A DNA stretch of 38,257 nt, from the NCBI RefSeq assembly GCF_002237655.1, contig NZ_NOKT01000048.1, forward strand, positions 1 through 38,257, in the 5' to 3' direction. Each line of letters begins with the position of its first letter. Position 1 is the first letter of the stretch. Origin of the DNA: Streptomyces sp. XY006 (GTDB taxonomy: Bacteria > Actinomycetota > Actinomycetes > Streptomycetales > Streptomycetaceae). Both the position numbers and the translations under genes were made by a program. A model generated the notes under the pieces. That model was not told the DNA's origin. It made no database searches and worked only from the letters and a program-made list of their open reading frames with translations. Positions 22,856-30,553 of the stretch are shown one piece after another.

Positions 22856-24373
22856 ATGACCCACCCGTCCACCACGGGTCCGGCCCCGGTTCTGGCGCTG
22901 AGGGACGTCTCCAAGTCCTTCGGCGCGGTCCGCGCCCTGCGGGACGTCTCCCTGGAGCTGTTCCCCGGGGAGGTGCACGCCCTGGCCGGAGAGAACGGCG
23001 CCGGCAAGTCGACCCTCATCAAGATCCTCGCCGGAGTGCACCGGCCGGACGCCGGCCAGGTGCTGCTCGACGGTGCGCCCGTCGCCTTCTACGGCCCCGG
23101 CGACGCCCGCGACGCCGGCATCGCCGTGATCTACCAGGAGCCCACGCTCTTCCCCGACCTGTCGATCGCCGAGAACATCTACATGGGCCGCCAGCCGCGC
23201 CGCGCGCTCGGCCGGATCGACCACAAGGCCACGCACAACGCCACCGCCGCGCTGATGAAGCGCCTCGGCGTCGAACTCGACCCCGACCGCCCCGCGCGCG
23301 GCCTGTCCATCGCCGACCAGCAGATCGTCGAGATCGCCAAGGCCCTCTCCTTCGACGCCCGCGTCCTGATCATGGACGAGCCGACCGCCGCCCTCACCGG
23401 CAGCGAGGTCGCCCGCCTCTTCGGCGTCGTACGCACCCTGCGCGAGCAGGGCGCCGCCGTCCTGTTCATCTCCCACCGGCTGGAGGAGATCTTCGAGATC
23501 TGCCGGCGCGTCACCACCCTGCGCGACGGCGCCCGGATCGCCAGCGAACCCCTGGAGGGCATGACCGAGGACGACCTCGTGCGCCGCATGGTCGGCCGCG
23601 ACCTCGACGAGCTCTACCCCAAGCAGGAGGTCGAGCCGGGCGAGGTCGCCCTGAGCGTGCGCCGGCTGACCCGCGAAGGTGTCTTCACCGATGTCTCGTT
23701 CGACGTCCGGCACGGCGAGATCGTCGGTCTGGCCGGACTCGTCGGCGCCGGACGCACGGAGGTCGCCCGGGCCGTCTTCGGCGTCGACCGCTGGGACGCC
23801 GGAGAGGTGACCGTCCACGGCAGGCCCCTGGTCAACGGAGCCCCCTCCACCGCCATGGCCGCCGGCCTCGCCCTGGTCCCCGAGGACCGGCGCGCCCAGG
23901 GCCTGGTGATGGACATGTCGATCGAGCGGAACATCGGCCTGACCGGACTGCGCACCACCGTGAAGGCCGGGCTCATGGACCGCGGCGCCGAACGCAGCCG
24001 CTCCCTGGACTGGGCCGTCAAGCTCCAGGTCAAGTACGCCCGGATCGCCGACACGGTCGACACGCTCTCCGGCGGCAACCAGCAGAAAGTCGTCCTCGCC
24101 AAGTGGCTCGCCACCGGCCCCAAGGTGCTGATCGTCGACGAGCCGACCCGCGGCATCGACGTCGGCACCAAGGCGGAGGTGCACCGGCTGCTGTCCCGAC
24201 TGGCCGCCGACGGCGTGGCCGTCCTGATGATCTCCTCCGACCTGCCCGAGATCCTCGGCATGGCCGACCGCGTGCTGGTGATGCACGAGGGCCGCCTCAC
24301 CGCCGAGATCCCGCGCTCCGACGCCACCGAGGAAACCGTGATGGCCGCAGCCACCGGGAGGGCCGCCGCATGA
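22856..24373 (+). CDS. rhaT: Rhamnose ABC transporter, tandem ATPase
   Basis: A 505-residue protein with two ATPase domains, the RbsA/AraG architecture of sugar importers. Domain 1 has a full Walker A, GENGAGKST, with the signature LSIADQQIVEIAKAL and Walker B VLIMDEPTAAL. Domain 2 has a degenerate Walker A, GLVGAGRTE, with LSGGNQQKVVLAKWL and VLIVDEPTRGIDVG, as usual in the family. It powers import with the two permeases and binding lipoprotein that follow. GAGGAG precedes the ATG and the stop overlaps the next start (ATGA). Rhamnose specificity is inferred from the neighbours. Confidence 0.93.
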   Translation: MTHPSTTGPAPVLALRDVSKSFGAVRALRDVSLELFPGEVHALAGENGAGKSTLIKILAGVHRPDAGQVLLDGAPVAFYGPGDARDAGIAVIYQEPTLFPDLSIAENIYMGRQPRRALGRIDHKATHNATAALMKRLGVELDPDRPARGLSIADQQIVEIAKALSFDARVLIMDEPTAALTGSEVARLFGVVRTLREQGAAVLFISHRLEEIFEICRRVTTLRDGARIASEPLEGMTEDDLVRRMVGRDLDELYPKQEVEPGEVALSVRRLTREGVFTDVSFDVRHGEIVGLAGLVGAGRTEVARAVFGVDRWDAGEVTVHGRPLVNGAPSTAMAAGLALVPEDRRAQGLVMDMSIERNIGLTGLRTTVKAGLMDRGAERSRSLDWAVKLQVKYARIADTVDTLSGGNQQKVVLAKWLATGPKVLIVDEPTRGIDVGTKAEVHRLLSRLAADGVAVLMISSDLPEILGMADRVLVMHEGRLTAEIPRSDATEETVMAAATGRAAA

Positions 24374-25410
24374 CGGTCGTGACCCCGCAGGAGACCCCCG
24401 TGGCCGATGTGCCCACGTCGAGCGGCACCCGGCTCGTCGACCGCGTCTTCCGGATGCGCGAACTCGCCATCCTGGTCGTCTTCCTGGTGATGATCGCCGT
24501 CACCCAGGCCGGCAACAGCGAGTTCCTCTCCGAGCAGGGCATCAAGGACCTGCTGCTGAACGCGACGATCCTGGTCCTGGTCGCCACCGGCCAGTCCCTG
24601 GTCGTCATCACCCGCAACGTCGACCTGTCCGTCGGCTCCACGCTCGGCATCAGCGCCTTCGCCGCCGGCACCCACCTCCAGGGCGGCGGCAACGCGGTCG
24701 TCGCGATCGCCCTGGCCGTCCTGCTCGGCATCGGCTTCGGGCTGCTCAACGGACTGCTCGTCAGCCTCGGCCAGGTGCCCGCGCTCGTGGTCACCCTCGG
24801 CACGCTGTACATCATCCGCGGCATCGACTCCATCTGGGTCGGCTCCCGGCAGATCACCGCGGCCGATCTGCCCGGCGGATTCGTCGACTTCGGCTCCGGC
24901 GGCATCTCGGCGGTGCCGTACCTGGCCCTGATCGCCCTGGCGGTCCTCGTCGCCACCGCGTACTGGCTCAAGCACTTCGGCAGCGGCCGCGAGCTCTACG
25001 CGCTCGGCTCCAACCCGGAGGCCGCCCGCCTCGCCGGCATCCCCGTACGCAAGCGGATCCTCGCCGCGTACACCTTCTGCGGCGCCCTCGCCGGACTCGC
25101 CGGCGCGATGTACCTCGCCCGGTTCGGCAACGTCGACTCCGGCACCGGCAACGGCTACGAACTGACCGTCGTCAGCGCGGTGGTGGTCGGCGGCGTCGTC
25201 TTCACCGGCGGCTCCGGCAGCGTCTACGGCGCGGCCCTCGGCGCGCTGCTGCTGACGTCCATCAACAGTGTGCTGCCCGCCCTCGGCGTCAGCTCCGTCT
25301 GGGTGCTCGCCATCAACGGCATCCTGCTCATCCTCGCCATCGCGGTCGACCGGATCGTGGCGCTGCGCGTGGCCGCCGCCCTGAAGAAGAGGAACGCCCG
25401 CCATGGCTGA
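24370..25410 (+). CDS. rhaP: Rhamnose ABC transporter permease 1
   Basis: A 346-residue permease of the RbsC-like family with about nine to ten hydrophobic segments. The family stretches are visible: ILVLVATGQSLVVITRNVDLSVGSTLG, VPALVVTLGTLYIIRGID, ELYALGSNPEAARLAGIPV (the coupling loop that contacts the ATPase) and VVVGGVVFTGGSGSVYGAALGAL. It starts at ATG 24370, four bases inside the ATPase gene, and overlaps the second permease gene by 8 bases. Two different permeases in one unit imply a heterodimeric channel, as in characterised rhizobial RhaPQ transporters. Confidence 0.92.
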   Translation: MTVVTPQETPVADVPTSSGTRLVDRVFRMRELAILVVFLVMIAVTQAGNSEFLSEQGIKDLLLNATILVLVATGQSLVVITRNVDLSVGSTLGISAFAAGTHLQGGGNAVVAIALAVLLGIGFGLLNGLLVSLGQVPALVVTLGTLYIIRGIDSIWVGSRQITAADLPGGFVDFGSGGISAVPYLALIALAVLVATAYWLKHFGSGRELYALGSNPEAARLAGIPVRKRILAAYTFCGALAGLAGAMYLARFGNVDSGTGNGYELTVVSAVVVGGVVFTGGSGSVYGAALGALLLTSINSVLPALGVSSVWVLAINGILLILAIAVDRIVALRVAAALKKRNARHG

Positions 25411-26416
25411 CATCTCCCTGAGCCGAGCGGTCCGCTGGTCCGCCATGAAGAGGTGGGACTCCGTGGTCGGCGCCCTGCTGATCGTGGTGCTGCTGTTCTC
25501 GTTCGGTACCGTCGACGGGTTCGGCAACGCGCTCAACCTGTCGTTCCTGATCGGCAACACGCTGCCCATCGCGCTGATCGCGCTGCCGATGACCCTGCTG
25601 GTCGTCTCCGGCGAGATCGACCTGTCGGTGGCCTCCACGGCCGGTCTGTCCGGAGCCGTGATGGGCGCCCTGTGGAACCAGGGCATGGCCATCGAGACGA
25701 TCATCCCGGTCTGCCTGCTGCTGGGTGTGGTGTGCGGACTGATCAACGGGCTGCTGGTGACCAGGCTGGGGCTGCCGTCCCTCGCCGTCACGATCGGCAC
25801 GCTGGCCGCCTACCGGGGCATCGCGCAGATCGTGCTCGGCTCCGACGCGGTGACCGACTTCCCCACGCAGTACCTGGACTTCGCGTCCGGGCGTCTCGGC
25901 GACACGTTCATCCCGTACGCCTTCCTGCCGTTCCTCGTCCTGCTCGCCATCGCCGTGGTCGCGCTGCACGCCACGCCGTTCGGGCGGTCGCTGTTCGCGA
26001 TCGGGGCGAGCGAGGAGGCCGCGCGGTTCGCCGGGATCCGGGTCAAGCGGCAGAAGCTGATCCTGTTCACGCTGACCGGGCTGATGGCCTCGCTGACCGG
26101 GATCTTCTGGGCGCTGCACTATGCGAGTGCGCGGTACGACAACGCGACGGGGCTCGAACTGTCGGTGGTGGCCGCCGTGTTGCTCGGCGGTATCGACTTC
26201 GACGGCGGCAAGGGCACGCTGGGCGGCGCGATCGCCGGGGTGTTCCTGCTGGGGGCGCTGCAGAACGTGATGAGCCTCCAGGACGTCTCGGCGCAGTCGC
26301 AGATCGTCGTCACCGGCGTCCTGCTCGTTCTCTCCGTGCTCGGCCCCCGGGTCGTACGGCAGATCTCCACAGCGAGGGCGGGCCGCAGAGCCGCCGCCTC
26401 GACCCCTACCTCATGA
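25403..26416 (+). CDS. rhaQ: Rhamnose ABC transporter permease 2
   Basis: A 337-residue RbsC-like permease. It has LPIALIALPMTLLVVSGEIDLSVAS, LPSLAVTIGTLAAYRGIAQ, the coupling loop LFAIGASEEAARFAGIRV and VVAAVLLGGIDFDGGKGTLGG. It is similar to permease 1 in layout but only moderately in sequence, as expected of the second half of a heterodimer. ATG 25403 overlaps the preceding gene. The Ser/Ala/Thr-rich tail is cytoplasmic. Confidence 0.92.
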   Translation: MADISLSRAVRWSAMKRWDSVVGALLIVVLLFSFGTVDGFGNALNLSFLIGNTLPIALIALPMTLLVVSGEIDLSVASTAGLSGAVMGALWNQGMAIETIIPVCLLLGVVCGLINGLLVTRLGLPSLAVTIGTLAAYRGIAQIVLGSDAVTDFPTQYLDFASGRLGDTFIPYAFLPFLVLLAIAVVALHATPFGRSLFAIGASEEAARFAGIRVKRQKLILFTLTGLMASLTGIFWALHYASARYDNATGLELSVVAAVLLGGIDFDGGKGTLGGAIAGVFLLGALQNVMSLQDVSAQSQIVVTGVLLVLSVLGPRVVRQISTARAGRRAAASTPTS

Positions 26417-26445
26417 CCAGCCCTTCCTCGTAAAGGACGACAGCC

Positions 26446-27528
26446 ATGCGTAAGACAACCCTCCGCCGCGGCTGCGCGGCGCTCGCCACCGCCACCTCCA
26501 TCGCGCTCGCGCTCACGGCCTGCGGCGGCACCACCAAGAAGGACGTCGCGAACGAGGGCGGCAGTGCCGCCGGCGCCGGCAAGGCCGACCCGAACGCCGA
26601 ACTCAAGAAGGGGCTGACCGTCGGGTTCCTGCCCAAGCAGGTCAACAACCCCTACTTCACCACCGCCGACAAGGGCGGTGAGAAGGCGCTGAAGGAGCTG
26701 GGCTCCGGCTACAAGGAGGTCGGGCCGTCCAGCGCGACCGACACCGCCGGGCAGGTCTCCTACGTCAACACGCTCACCCAGCAGCAGGTCGACGCGATGG
26801 CCGTGTCCGCGCAGGACCCCGGCGCCCTGTGCACCGCGCTCAAGCAGGCCATGAAGAACGGCATCAAGGTCGTCACCTACGACTCCGACACCACGCCCGG
26901 CTGCCGCAACGCCTTCGTCTCGCAGGCCTCCGCCGAGGACCTCGGCCGCACCGAGGTGCAACTGCTCGCCAAGCAGCTCGACTACAAGGGCGAGATCGCG
27001 ATCCTGTCCGCCGCGCAGACGGCGACGAACCAGAACACCTGGATCGACTTCATGAAGGACGAGCTGAAGAAGCCCGAGTACAAGAACATGAAGCTGGTGA
27101 AGGTCGCGTACGGCAACGACGACGCCCAGCAGTCCTTCCAGCAGACCCAGGGCCTGCTCCAGGAGTACCCGAACCTGAAGGGGATCATCTCCCCGACCAC
27201 CGTCGGCATCAAGGCCGCCGCCCAGTACCTGTCGGGCTCCAAGTACAAGGGCAAGGTCAGACTGACCGGCCTCGGCACCCCCAACGACATGCGCAAGTAC
27301 GTCAAGAACGGCACCGTGGAGGCGTTCGAGCTGTGGGACCCGGCCAAGCTGGGCGAACTGGCCGCGCGGACCGCCGTCGCGCTGTCCTCGGGGCAGATCA
27401 CCGGCAAGGAGGGCGAGACCTTCACGGCCGGCTCCATGGGCGAGTACACCATCGGCAAGGACGGCGTGATCAGCCTCGGCAAGCCGACCGTGTTCAACGC
27501 CGAGAACATCGACCGGTTCGACTTCTGA
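26446..27528 (+). CDS. rhaS: Rhamnose-binding lipoprotein
   Basis: A 360-residue periplasmic-binding-type protein anchored as a lipoprotein. The signal peptide ends in the lipobox LTAC with Cys26 as the lipid site, followed by a Gly/Asn-rich tether. The type I fold is seen in VGFLPKQVNNPYFTTADKGGEKALKELG, then YDSDTTPGCRNAFVSQAS and LKGIISPTTVGIKAAAQYL. It captures the sugar outside the membrane and hands it to the two permeases. AAAGGA precedes the ATG. Its codons for Lys, Asn and Tyr are unusually frequent for this GC content, in keeping with an abundant secreted protein. Rhamnose specificity rests on context and resemblance to RhaS. Confidence 0.93.
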   Translation: MRKTTLRRGCAALATATSIALALTACGGTTKKDVANEGGSAAGAGKADPNAELKKGLTVGFLPKQVNNPYFTTADKGGEKALKELGSGYKEVGPSSATDTAGQVSYVNTLTQQQVDAMAVSAQDPGALCTALKQAMKNGIKVVTYDSDTTPGCRNAFVSQASAEDLGRTEVQLLAKQLDYKGEIAILSAAQTATNQNTWIDFMKDELKKPEYKNMKLVKVAYGNDDAQQSFQQTQGLLQEYPNLKGIISPTTVGIKAAAQYLSGSKYKGKVRLTGLGTPNDMRKYVKNGTVEAFELWDPAKLGELAARTAVALSSGQITGKEGETFTAGSMGEYTIGKDGVISLGKPTVFNAENIDRFDF

Positions 27529-27545
27529 TCCGGGGAGGGTCGTTG

Positions 27546-27866
27546 ATGCAGCGCGTGTGCTTCCTGCTGAAGGTCCGGGCGGATCGCCTCGACGAGTACC
27601 GCGAGCGGCACGCCGCCGTGTGGCCCGAGATGCTCCACGCCCTGAAGGGGACCGGCTGGCACAACTACTCGCTCTTCCTGCGCGAGGACGGACTGCTCGT
27701 CGGCTACCTGGAGACCGAGGACTTCGACGCCGCCCGGGCCGGGATGGAAGCCACCGACGTCAACGCCCGCTGGCAGGCGGAGATGGCGCCGTTCTTCGAG
27801 ACCCTGGACGGCGCCCGTCCCGACGAGGCCATGAAACCGCTCACGGAAGTCTTCCACCTCGCATGA
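27546..27866 (+). CDS. rhaM: L-rhamnose mutarotase
   Basis: A 106-residue dimeric alpha/beta-barrel protein interconverting alpha and beta anomers of L-rhamnose so that the isomerase receives the right form. The conserved sequence RVCFLLKVRADRLDEYRERHAAVWPEML, with the active-site His, and HNYSLFLREDGLLVGYLE and VNARWQAEMAPFF match RhaM/YiiL well. A TTG one codon before ATG 27546 is an alternative start. GGGGAGGG lies upstream. It is 17 bases from rhaS and 16 from the next gene. Confidence 0.95.
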   Translation: MQRVCFLLKVRADRLDEYRERHAAVWPEMLHALKGTGWHNYSLFLREDGLLVGYLETEDFDAARAGMEATDVNARWQAEMAPFFETLDGARPDEAMKPLTEVFHLA

Positions 27867-27882
27867 CGACGGAGTCCACGAG

Positions 27883-29307
27883 ATGCACCGACGTACCCTG
27901 CTGGCCGCCGCCCTCACAGGCACGCTGGTGACCCCCGCCCCGGCCTCCGGCACCGACCGGGCCGCAGACCCCGGCCCCTCGGTCACCCGGACCGGCACCA
28001 CCACCCTCGACAGCCGGGCGATCTTCTTCGTCTCCTACGACGGGCTGGTCAACAACAACGCGTTCCAGAAGAACGGCCTGCTGACCTACAAGGGCCACCA
28101 GTACGCCGCCTGGTACACCGCCGACCGCAACGCCGTCGTCGGCCGTCGCGCCCTCGGTGCCGGCACCTGGTCGACCGTGAGGGTCGGCCACACCCTGCGC
28201 TACGACGACTCCCACAACGTCATCTCCATGGGCGTCTCCCGGGTCGACGGCCGGCTGCACCTGAACATGGACTCCCACAGCGACGGCTTCACCTACGTCA
28301 AGTCGGTCGCCGGACTCATGGACGACCCCGGCGGCCTGAGCTGGACCGCGAGCCGCTTCGGCGCACCGCAATCCACCCTCGACGGCCTCACCCTGACCTC
28401 GCAGTTCACCTACCCGCAGTTCGTCGCCACGCCGGAGGGCAGGCTCCAGCTCAGCTACCGCGTCGCCGTCTCCGGCAACGGCCGCAACGCCCTCGCCGAG
28501 TACGACGGCACCCGGTGGACCGCCCTGGGGGAGTGGTCGAGCTCCACCGGCACGTACACCAGCGCGCACGGCTCCTCGACCGCCCGCAACATGTACCTGC
28601 ACGGCATCGACTACGACCGCAACGGCCGGCTGCACTCCTTCTTCACCTGGCGCGAGCAGAACGGCGCGGTGATGTGCGCCGGCGGCGGCATCACCAACCA
28701 CGACACCGGTTACGTCTACTCCGACGACCGCGGCCGCACCTGGCGCAACAGCGCGGGCACGGTCGTCGGCACCACCGGAGGCTCCGACAAGGTGTCCGTG
28801 AACGACGCCGGTCTGGTCGTCGACCCGCTCGGCCCGGACCACTCCCTGATGAACCAGGAGAGCCAGTTCACCGACTCCGCCGGCCGGCCGCACGCGATCA
28901 TCTCCTACGTCCCGGGCCGCTTCGGGCAGTGCACCACCGACTACGTCTCCGACCGGACCAGGAACGGCCGGGCCTTCCACCTGCGCAGGAACGCCTCCGG
29001 CACCTGGCAGAAGACCGAGATACCGGTCCCGCTCGACTCCAGCCAGCGCACCAGGCTGATCCTCGACAGGTACGACAACGCCTACGCGGTCTTCCCCTTC
29101 GGCCGGATCGCCGGCGCCTCGGCGGCCTCCGGGTACACCGACTGGAGGATCCTCTTCGACGGCAGCGGCCTGGGCGCCTTCGGCGAGGTCGTCATCGACG
29201 AGACCCGGGTCGCGCAGGACGGGGTGCTGTCCTTCATGTACCAGGAGAAGTCCACCGGTACGACGCCCTCGGCGCTGCACGTCGCCGACTTCCGGCTGCC
29301 CGCCTGA
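27883..29307 (+). CDS. Secreted BNR_4-type beta-propeller, putative rhamnoside-releasing enzyme
   Basis: A 474-residue exported protein. The N-terminus MHRRTLLAAALTG is a twin-arginine-like or Sec signal peptide, with cleavage likely after Ala-Ser near 21-22. The rest is a repeating beta pattern, with FFVSYDGLVNNNAF, LLTYKGHQYAAWYTADR, LRYDDSHNVISMGVS, LHLNMDSHSDGFTYVKS, FTYPQFVATPEGRLQLSYR and SDDRGRTWRNS, matching the BNR_4 family of seven-bladed propellers. Members of that fold (from memory GH145, PL25, PL42) act at L-rhamnose to D-glucuronate linkages. It starts 16 bases after the mutarotase stop in the rhamnose operon, so it may release rhamnose outside the cell. No substrate can be proven by eye. 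Confidence 0.82.
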   Translation: MHRRTLLAAALTGTLVTPAPASGTDRAADPGPSVTRTGTTTLDSRAIFFVSYDGLVNNNAFQKNGLLTYKGHQYAAWYTADRNAVVGRRALGAGTWSTVRVGHTLRYDDSHNVISMGVSRVDGRLHLNMDSHSDGFTYVKSVAGLMDDPGGLSWTASRFGAPQSTLDGLTLTSQFTYPQFVATPEGRLQLSYRVAVSGNGRNALAEYDGTRWTALGEWSSSTGTYTSAHGSSTARNMYLHGIDYDRNGRLHSFFTWREQNGAVMCAGGGITNHDTGYVYSDDRGRTWRNSAGTVVGTTGGSDKVSVNDAGLVVDPLGPDHSLMNQESQFTDSAGRPHAIISYVPGRFGQCTTDYVSDRTRNGRAFHLRRNASGTWQKTEIPVPLDSSQRTRLILDRYDNAYAVFPFGRIAGASAASGYTDWRILFDGSGLGAFGEVVIDETRVAQDGVLSFMYQEKSTGTTPSALHVADFRLPA

Positions 29308-29320
29308 CCGCGACCGGTCC

Positions 29321-29356
29321 CCGGGGCGGCGTGCCGGTAATGTGAGGCCGCCCCGG
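29321..29356 (+). terminator. Terminator of the rhamnose transport operon
   Basis: CCGGGGCGGC (29321-29330) pairs with GCCGCCCCGG (29347-29356), a 10-bp stem with a 16-base loop, 13 bases after the propeller gene stop. The loop contains TAATGT, which could be a -10 box for the following LacI gene. Confidence 0.65.
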
Positions 29357-29396
29357 CCCGCCGCCCCTCTCGTCTCCCCCTGGAGGTCCCAGCCCG

Positions 29397-30422
29397 ATGG
29401 CCCAGTCGGTGGGTATCAAGGACGTCGCCCGTGCCGCCGGAGTCTCCGTCGGCACGGTGTCGAACGTGATCAACCGTCCGGACACGGTCGCCACCGAGAC
29501 CCGGGCCCGCGTGCTGTCCGCGATCGACCGGCTCGGCTACGTCCGCAGCGAGTCCGCGCGCCAGCTGCGTGCCGGCCGCAGCCGCATCATGGGGCTGCTC
29601 GTCCTCGACATGGGCAACCCCTTCTTCGTCGACGTCGCGCGCGGTGCCGAGCGCGCCGCCCGGCAGGCCGGGCTCGGCGTGATGGTCTGCAACAGCGCCC
29701 AGGACCCGGGCGAGGAGGCCGAGTACCTGTCGCTCTTCGCCGAACAGCGGGTGCGCGGCGTGCTGCTCACCCCGGCCGACGCGACCGGCCGCAACATCGC
29801 GGCGTTCCGCCGGCACGGCATCCCGTTCGTCCTGGTCGACCGGGTCGCCGAGGGCACCACCGAGTGCTCGGTCTCCGTCGACGACGTGGCCGGCGGCGCG
29901 CTCGCGGTACGCCACCTCGTCGACGCCGGGCACCGCTCCCTCGCCTACGTCAGCGGCCCGCCCGGCCTCAACCAGGTCCGCGACCGCCGCACCGGCGCCC
30001 TGGAGGCGCTCGCCGAGGCCGGGCTCGGCCCCGACGCACTGCGCGAGCTGCCCACCGAACGGCTGGACGTCGCCGCGGGCCGGGACGCCGGAGCCCGCCT
30101 GCTCGGGCTCGCCGAGCGGCCCACCGCCGTGTTCTGCGCCAACGACCTGCTCGCCCTCGGTGTGCTGCAGGCCATGTACGCGGCGGGCGTGCGCGTCCCC
30201 GACGACCTCGCCATCGTCGGCTACGACGACATCGAGTTCGCGGCCGCCGCCGCCGTCCCGCTCACCTCGGTCCGCCAGCCCGCCGTCACCATGGGTGCCA
30301 TGGCGGCCGACCTGCTCCTGGAGGAGACGGAGGAGGAGGGCGCGTCCCGGCCGCACGAGCACCGGCGGGTCGTCCTCCAGCCCGAGCTCGTGGTCCGCCG
30401 CTCCAGCCTGTCCGCGCGCTGA
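29397..30422 (+). CDS. LacI-family regulator, candidate rhamnose-operon repressor
   Basis: A 341-residue LacI-family repressor. The helix-turn-helix and hinge are IKDVARAAGVSVGTVSNVINRPD and RQLRAGRSRIMGLLV; the sugar-binding domain follows with DMGNPFFVDVARGAERAA, LVDRVAEGTTECSVSVDD, HLVDAGHRSLAYVSGPPGLNQVRDRR and AVFCANDLLALGVLQAM. It sits immediately after the rhamnose transport genes. Two LacI-type operators (22626 and 22792) flank the divergent promoters, which makes it the natural RhaR candidate. GGAGG lies upstream. I found no clear operator before its own gene. Confidence 0.92.
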   Translation: MAQSVGIKDVARAAGVSVGTVSNVINRPDTVATETRARVLSAIDRLGYVRSESARQLRAGRSRIMGLLVLDMGNPFFVDVARGAERAARQAGLGVMVCNSAQDPGEEAEYLSLFAEQRVRGVLLTPADATGRNIAAFRRHGIPFVLVDRVAEGTTECSVSVDDVAGGALAVRHLVDAGHRSLAYVSGPPGLNQVRDRRTGALEALAEAGLGPDALRELPTERLDVAAGRDAGARLLGLAERPTAVFCANDLLALGVLQAMYAAGVRVPDDLAIVGYDDIEFAAAAAVPLTSVRQPAVTMGAMAADLLLEETEEEGASRPHEHRRVVLQPELVVRRSSLSAR

Positions 30423-30424
30423 GC

Positions 30425-30463
30425 CTGAACGGTCATTCAGGACCGGCCTGAACGGCCGTTCAG
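30425..30463 (+). promoter_or_regulatory. Two tandem 16-bp dyads CTGAACGGYCRTTCAG
   Basis: CTGAACGGTCATTCAG (30425-30440) and the perfect palindrome CTGAACGGCCGTTCAG (30448-30463) repeat at 23 bp. They lie between the LacI stop and the hydrolase gene. They look like TetR-type operators; a terminator role is possible but less likely given the tandem repeat. Confidence 0.5.
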
Positions 30464-30553
30464 CAAGATTTCATGATCGAACGGCTCACCCCCGGACGTT
30501 GCCTGTGATGAACTGGGACGCGGTCCGAAAATCCGTCCGTCCCGGGAGCCCTG

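Noticed and set aside
23614..25800. A 728-codon open frame on the minus strand opposite the rhamnose ABC genes
   Set aside because: Shadow of high GC third positions: its product has no recognisable fold, while the plus strand encodes complete ABC transporter proteins.
27841..29280. A 479-codon minus-strand frame opposite the propeller gene
   Set aside because: Val/Gly/Asp-rich composition typical of an antisense shadow; no domain signature.
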